Origin: Sialis fuliginosa
Taxonomy: Eukaryota > Arthropoda > Insecta > Megaloptera > Sialidae
Length of the DNA: 64,000 bases
Reading direction: 5' to 3'
Assembly (NCBI GenBank): GCA_961205875.1
Contig: OY540814.1
Coordinates: 4,260,993-4,324,992, forward strand
How positions within the stretch are numbered: the stretch's first letter is position 1; the number at the start of each line of letters is the position of its first letter. Of the stretch, positions 61,182 through 64,000 are shown piece by piece. Position numbers and translations under genes: made by a program. The notes below the pieces were generated by a model, which did no database searches, was not told where the DNA came from, and worked only from the letters and a program-made list of their open reading frames with translations.

Positions 61182-61718
61182 GATAAGCCTCCTGCCTGCG
61201 GGACCTCACTCGCTGGCAGCTACTACACACTCACGTCTCAGCATAAACAACGTAAATCGAACCAACCGAATATTATTGCTACCAATCAGCCTAACGTCAC
61301 TTCTAGTCAGATCTATGATCCTGAAAATGCGGGCAAACCACAGAAAACAGATATACTGACTTCTAAAGCACGTGGTTGTGTTTACAATACCGCTATCGGC
61401 GTAGCTTCGAATCTCGGAACAAATACACAACGTACAGCGACTCTGACAAAGTACAGTACACTCGGCAGACGGCCGCTTCCGCTGACACCGGATGAAGCCA
61501 AGGCACAGTTGAGAGAGACGCCGTGTCCGCGCGTCCCGGACGAGATGCCGCTTAATGCCGCGAACCTGGCACAGTTCAGGTCGCTCCAGAGACCTCCGAG
61601 GCAAGCGATGGATCCAATGAAACCTACCGTACACATTCCAAAAAGGAGAGATGATATTGAAGCTCTTTACGAAAATCAAGATGTCGATCGACAACTGTAT
61701 GCCGTAACCGAACTGTAA
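61182..61718 (+). CDS. Ttyh: In-frame 178-codon extension of tweety beyond TGA
   Basis: Directly after the TGA the same frame is open for 178 codons to TAA at 61,716. The DNA here is much more GC-rich and CpG-rich than the flanks, with coding-like text such as YSTLGRRPLPLTPDEAKAQL and HIPKRRDDIEALYENQ, and it echoes exon 8 (KYSTLGRR versus KYATLSKQ). It can be reached by TGA readthrough (810 aa) or by splicing exon 7 to a second acceptor, TCTGATTTCTACTGAG, at 61,182. That acceptor is 60 bases (20 codons) downstream of the first, keeps phase, and skips the stop (790 aa). Function unknown; probably cytoplasmic tail. Confidence 0.75.
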   Translation, partial: DKPPACGTSLAGSYYTLTSQHKQRKSNQPNIIATNQPNVTSSQIYDPENAGKPQKTDILTSKARGCVYNTAIGVASNLGTNTQRTATLTKYSTLGRRPLPLTPDEAKAQLRETPCPRVPDEMPLNAANLAQFRSLQRPPRQAMDPMKPTVHIPKRRDDIEALYENQDVDRQLYAVTEL

Positions 61719-61840
61719 TCGAAGTAGGTACAACTTGTATTAAAAGTCACGTCAACAATTTAAGTACCAATCGCTATTGAAGAATATTGATCTTTATTTT
61801 TTTGTAAATATGATTTTATTCCCTGTTATTTATTTATTAA

Positions 61841-63349
61841 AATGTGTAACATACATATTTAATACTTGAATTACCAACCTTTATCAATTATATTAAGTAC
61901 AATCCTAAGTTACTATGATAATGTTTAATATGAAAAATATATTTGTATTGTTTTTTCTCATGAGATTACATCGTATATCTGTAAGTTGTAAATATTAATT
62001 AGTTTTTAAGAAATCCGTATAAACAGTACTGTGTTGTTTTGGGATCATAAAAATCGTTCATTTTATGTAATAATATTTTTTTATAAGATTGCAATATACA
62101 TAGCTTATTCAGCGTTAGTTAATCATAATTAATAACTATAATTTTACTCGCGATTATATATCAACATTCCAATATTATGTATGTTGTACATTTTTTATAC
62201 ATATACGTATTTTATTTATTTCTAGAACAAACGTGCGCATAGACAATTTTTGTTATACAACTATTTATCAAAAGTGACTAATATTACACAGTTAGTACAT
62301 TTCTAACTCGACTATTAAGGTATAATGAAAGTTGCGATTGACTTGAAAACGTAGTGTATTGTAGTTTTATAATTATATTAATAGTGATTGAAGTTTTCGT
62401 TTTGGTAGTTGATAACATAAAAATATTGTATGAATACAACCTTACTAAAAATAACAAATATTTACAATTTCTACTGTATTAGTAAGTGTCCACAAACATA
62501 CATTTATTTTGAGATTAGAACAGAATGAATATATTTAATTTAATCATTGAATGATTGAATTTTTTTTACAGTGCGTATGAGCGTGGACACAAATATTTAT
62601 TTTTCCCATTATCGATTAATGCACAAGCACGAGTTAGAGATTCAATTTGCCAAATGTTTTTAATGTTCACTACAATTTCATTTTAAACAGTCACACATTT
62701 TACAGTTTCCAATTTCACTAAATGTTTCATTTGTGCATTAATCGGAAAGTTGAAATTTTGACCAGTATATTTGAATATTTGATTATTTCTCTAATATAGT
62801 ATAGTGACTGTTGTATTGAAATGGTCTGAAGTCATACAATCGGTATGGTATGTTTTTATACAGTGAATGCTGAGGTGGAGTGAGAGCAAGCAGGCAGGTC
62901 GGATAATGTTTGTTCTATTTCTGTGAATAAGACTAATTTTTTTCATAATTTTCGTAGTACTACTTTCAAGTAGAGTAAGAAGTTTTGTTTATTTATCGTT
63001 TTAGCATTTCAAATTATTTTGTGATTGGTAAAAATTAAGAATGTAGAAAATTAACTTTCATCATTGTCCATATTCCTGTTGTTGAAATATATTATAATCT
63101 TCAATATGTTTTGACATCTGGAACATAGAACTCTTGTTGATAGATAGTTCTCTAACAAGGGGACACCCAGAGATTAGATGCATCAATTTGTTTAAAAAAA
63201 AATAAAATAGGGTTGTAGTAGTGGCATAGACAAACATACACACCAAGTCGTTTGACGGAAAACTCATAAATAACCGAGAAAAAATTTATGAAATTCCTGT
63301 GTAAATTCACATAACTTATGTACCAATTCAATTGAAGACTAATATATCA
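61841..63349. other. 3' flank of tweety, AT-rich
   Basis: No further coding sequence recognised. Part of this may be 3' UTR, because no canonical AATAAA follows the extension stop closely. A loose inverted pair around GATTAATGCACAAG (62,615) and TTTGTGCATTAATC (62,730) is visible. Confidence 0.4.
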
Positions 63350-63445
63350 CATACAATAGCACAGTGGCTTGTGCTACGGACCGACAATGGTGAATGGCTA
63401 GATTCGATCCTCGGTGTGATCGATTTTTAATTTTTTTTTCAATTC
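63350..63445 (+). repeat. tRNA-like Pol III unit, probable SINE head
   Basis: TAGCACAGTGG (63,357-63,367) resembles an A box, and AGATTCGATCC (63,400-63,410) resembles a B box, about 32 bases apart as in tRNAs. A T-run terminator begins at 63,424. It does not fold as a full functional tRNA from what can be seen, so a tRNA-derived SINE is more likely. Confidence 0.5.
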
Positions 63446-63496
63446 TTTCCGGTTCTTTTTATTGTATTATTTAATATCTAAACAAAAAACGCGAAT

Positions 63497-64000
63497 CGCA
63501 TTCATGTTGAATGCAAAATGTATTTTTTAGAATAAATTAATATCGCTTTGGTTACACCCCATTTTCACGCTATAATTCTACATATTTTATGTTTTCTTTT
63601 TATAAAAAATTAACATAATTTATAATAATGGATCATTTTAAGGTGTAAAATTATCATTGTTTGATCAGATGATCAAATATTCAACTGTTTTTATGATAAC
63701 TATCATCCGAAAAATTGTTCAGTTTTTGCTGGAAATTGATTCGTTAAATTTTTATATTGTGAATACAAAAAATGTCTAAACAATTTATGGTTACTCCATA
63801 CTAGCATTTCCTCTCATTCATTGAAATATTCAATCATTAGATAATTCGATCGAATATTTGGTCATAAAATATGATCAAACAATGATAATTTTACACCTTA
63901 AAAAGAAAACATAAAATATGTAGAATTATAGCGTGAAAACGGGGTGTAATCAAAGTGATGTTAATTTGTTCTAAAAAATACATTTTGCATTCAACATGAG
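63497..64000. mobile_element. Palindromic MITE cut by the window edge
   Basis: CTCATGTTGAATGCAAAATG-type text at about 63,500 recurs in complement at the very end of the window. Arms of about 180 bp match closely (GCGTGAAAACGGGGTGTAA with its complement at 63,550; GGTGTAAAATTATCATTGTT with its complement at about 63,880). The right terminus lies at or beyond 64,000. Confidence 0.75.

Noticed and set aside
61206..61733. 175-codon open frame on the minus strand
   Set aside because: It lies exactly opposite the tweety C-terminal extension and shows no recognisable motif; the + strand frame joins the conserved gene in phase.

Overview
The window is eukaryotic and insect-like. It is AT-rich, very dense in short non-autonomous DNA transposons, and carries one clear host gene: a tweety-family (TTYH) membrane protein split into at least eight coding exons on the + strand (54,026-61,181, with an in-frame extension to 61,718). 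Repeat tails with GTCC/GGAC runs, an end reading TACGGAACCCTATCATG and an AAACCGACTTCAAAAA-type hairpin are of kinds common in lepidopteran and other insect genomes. The order cannot be fixed from this sequence.

Region 1 (1-17,580) is a GC-rich, CpG-rich complex satellite. Its 210-470 bp units alternate an AT-richer half packed with AGGTCA/TGACCT nuclear-receptor half-sites and ending in TATAAAAAG with a GC-rich half built from short GCGTCGCGGA-like sub-repeats. Units are arranged in nearly identical higher-order blocks (offsets of about 4.28 kb, 2.06 kb and 6.41 kb). Orientation flips at about 13,784 and again at about 17,391. A 1,090-bp AT-rich element (14,809-15,898) sits in the inverted part. 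It has CACAGTG ends, a 5-bp GC-rich target duplication, and nonamer-like motifs 12 bp and 22 bp from the two heptamers. That is the layout of a Transib/RAG-type transposon with V(D)J-like 12/23 ends, and it is the most striking object in the window.

Region 2 (17,581-53,890) has no convincing intact gene. It is a mosaic of inverted-repeat elements: a fold-back element carrying a broken zinc-binding gene fragment and a nested near-perfect 842-bp palindrome (20,555-23,264); several hAT-type elements with 8-bp target duplications; a Harbinger-type element with TAA duplications; several TA-flanked MITEs; a Russian-doll cluster at 46,636-48,497; and three copies of an unclassified 0.7-0.8 kb repeat. 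A consensus splice donor at 28,243 may mark a distant non-coding first exon of the tweety gene.

Region 3 (53,891-61,840) is the tweety gene. All exon phases join without a break. Exon 6 either runs on to a TGA and a poly(A) signal (short form, 553 aa) or is spliced at a donor that overlaps that same TGA (long form, 631 aa, ending in SSDFY). After the long-form TGA a further 178 codons are open in frame up to 61,718. They can be reached by stop-codon readthrough or by an in-frame alternative acceptor at 61,182/61,183. Two introns contain MITEs. Region 4 (61,841-64,000) is AT-rich 3' flank with a Pol III SINE-like unit and part of another inverted-repeat element cut by the window edge.
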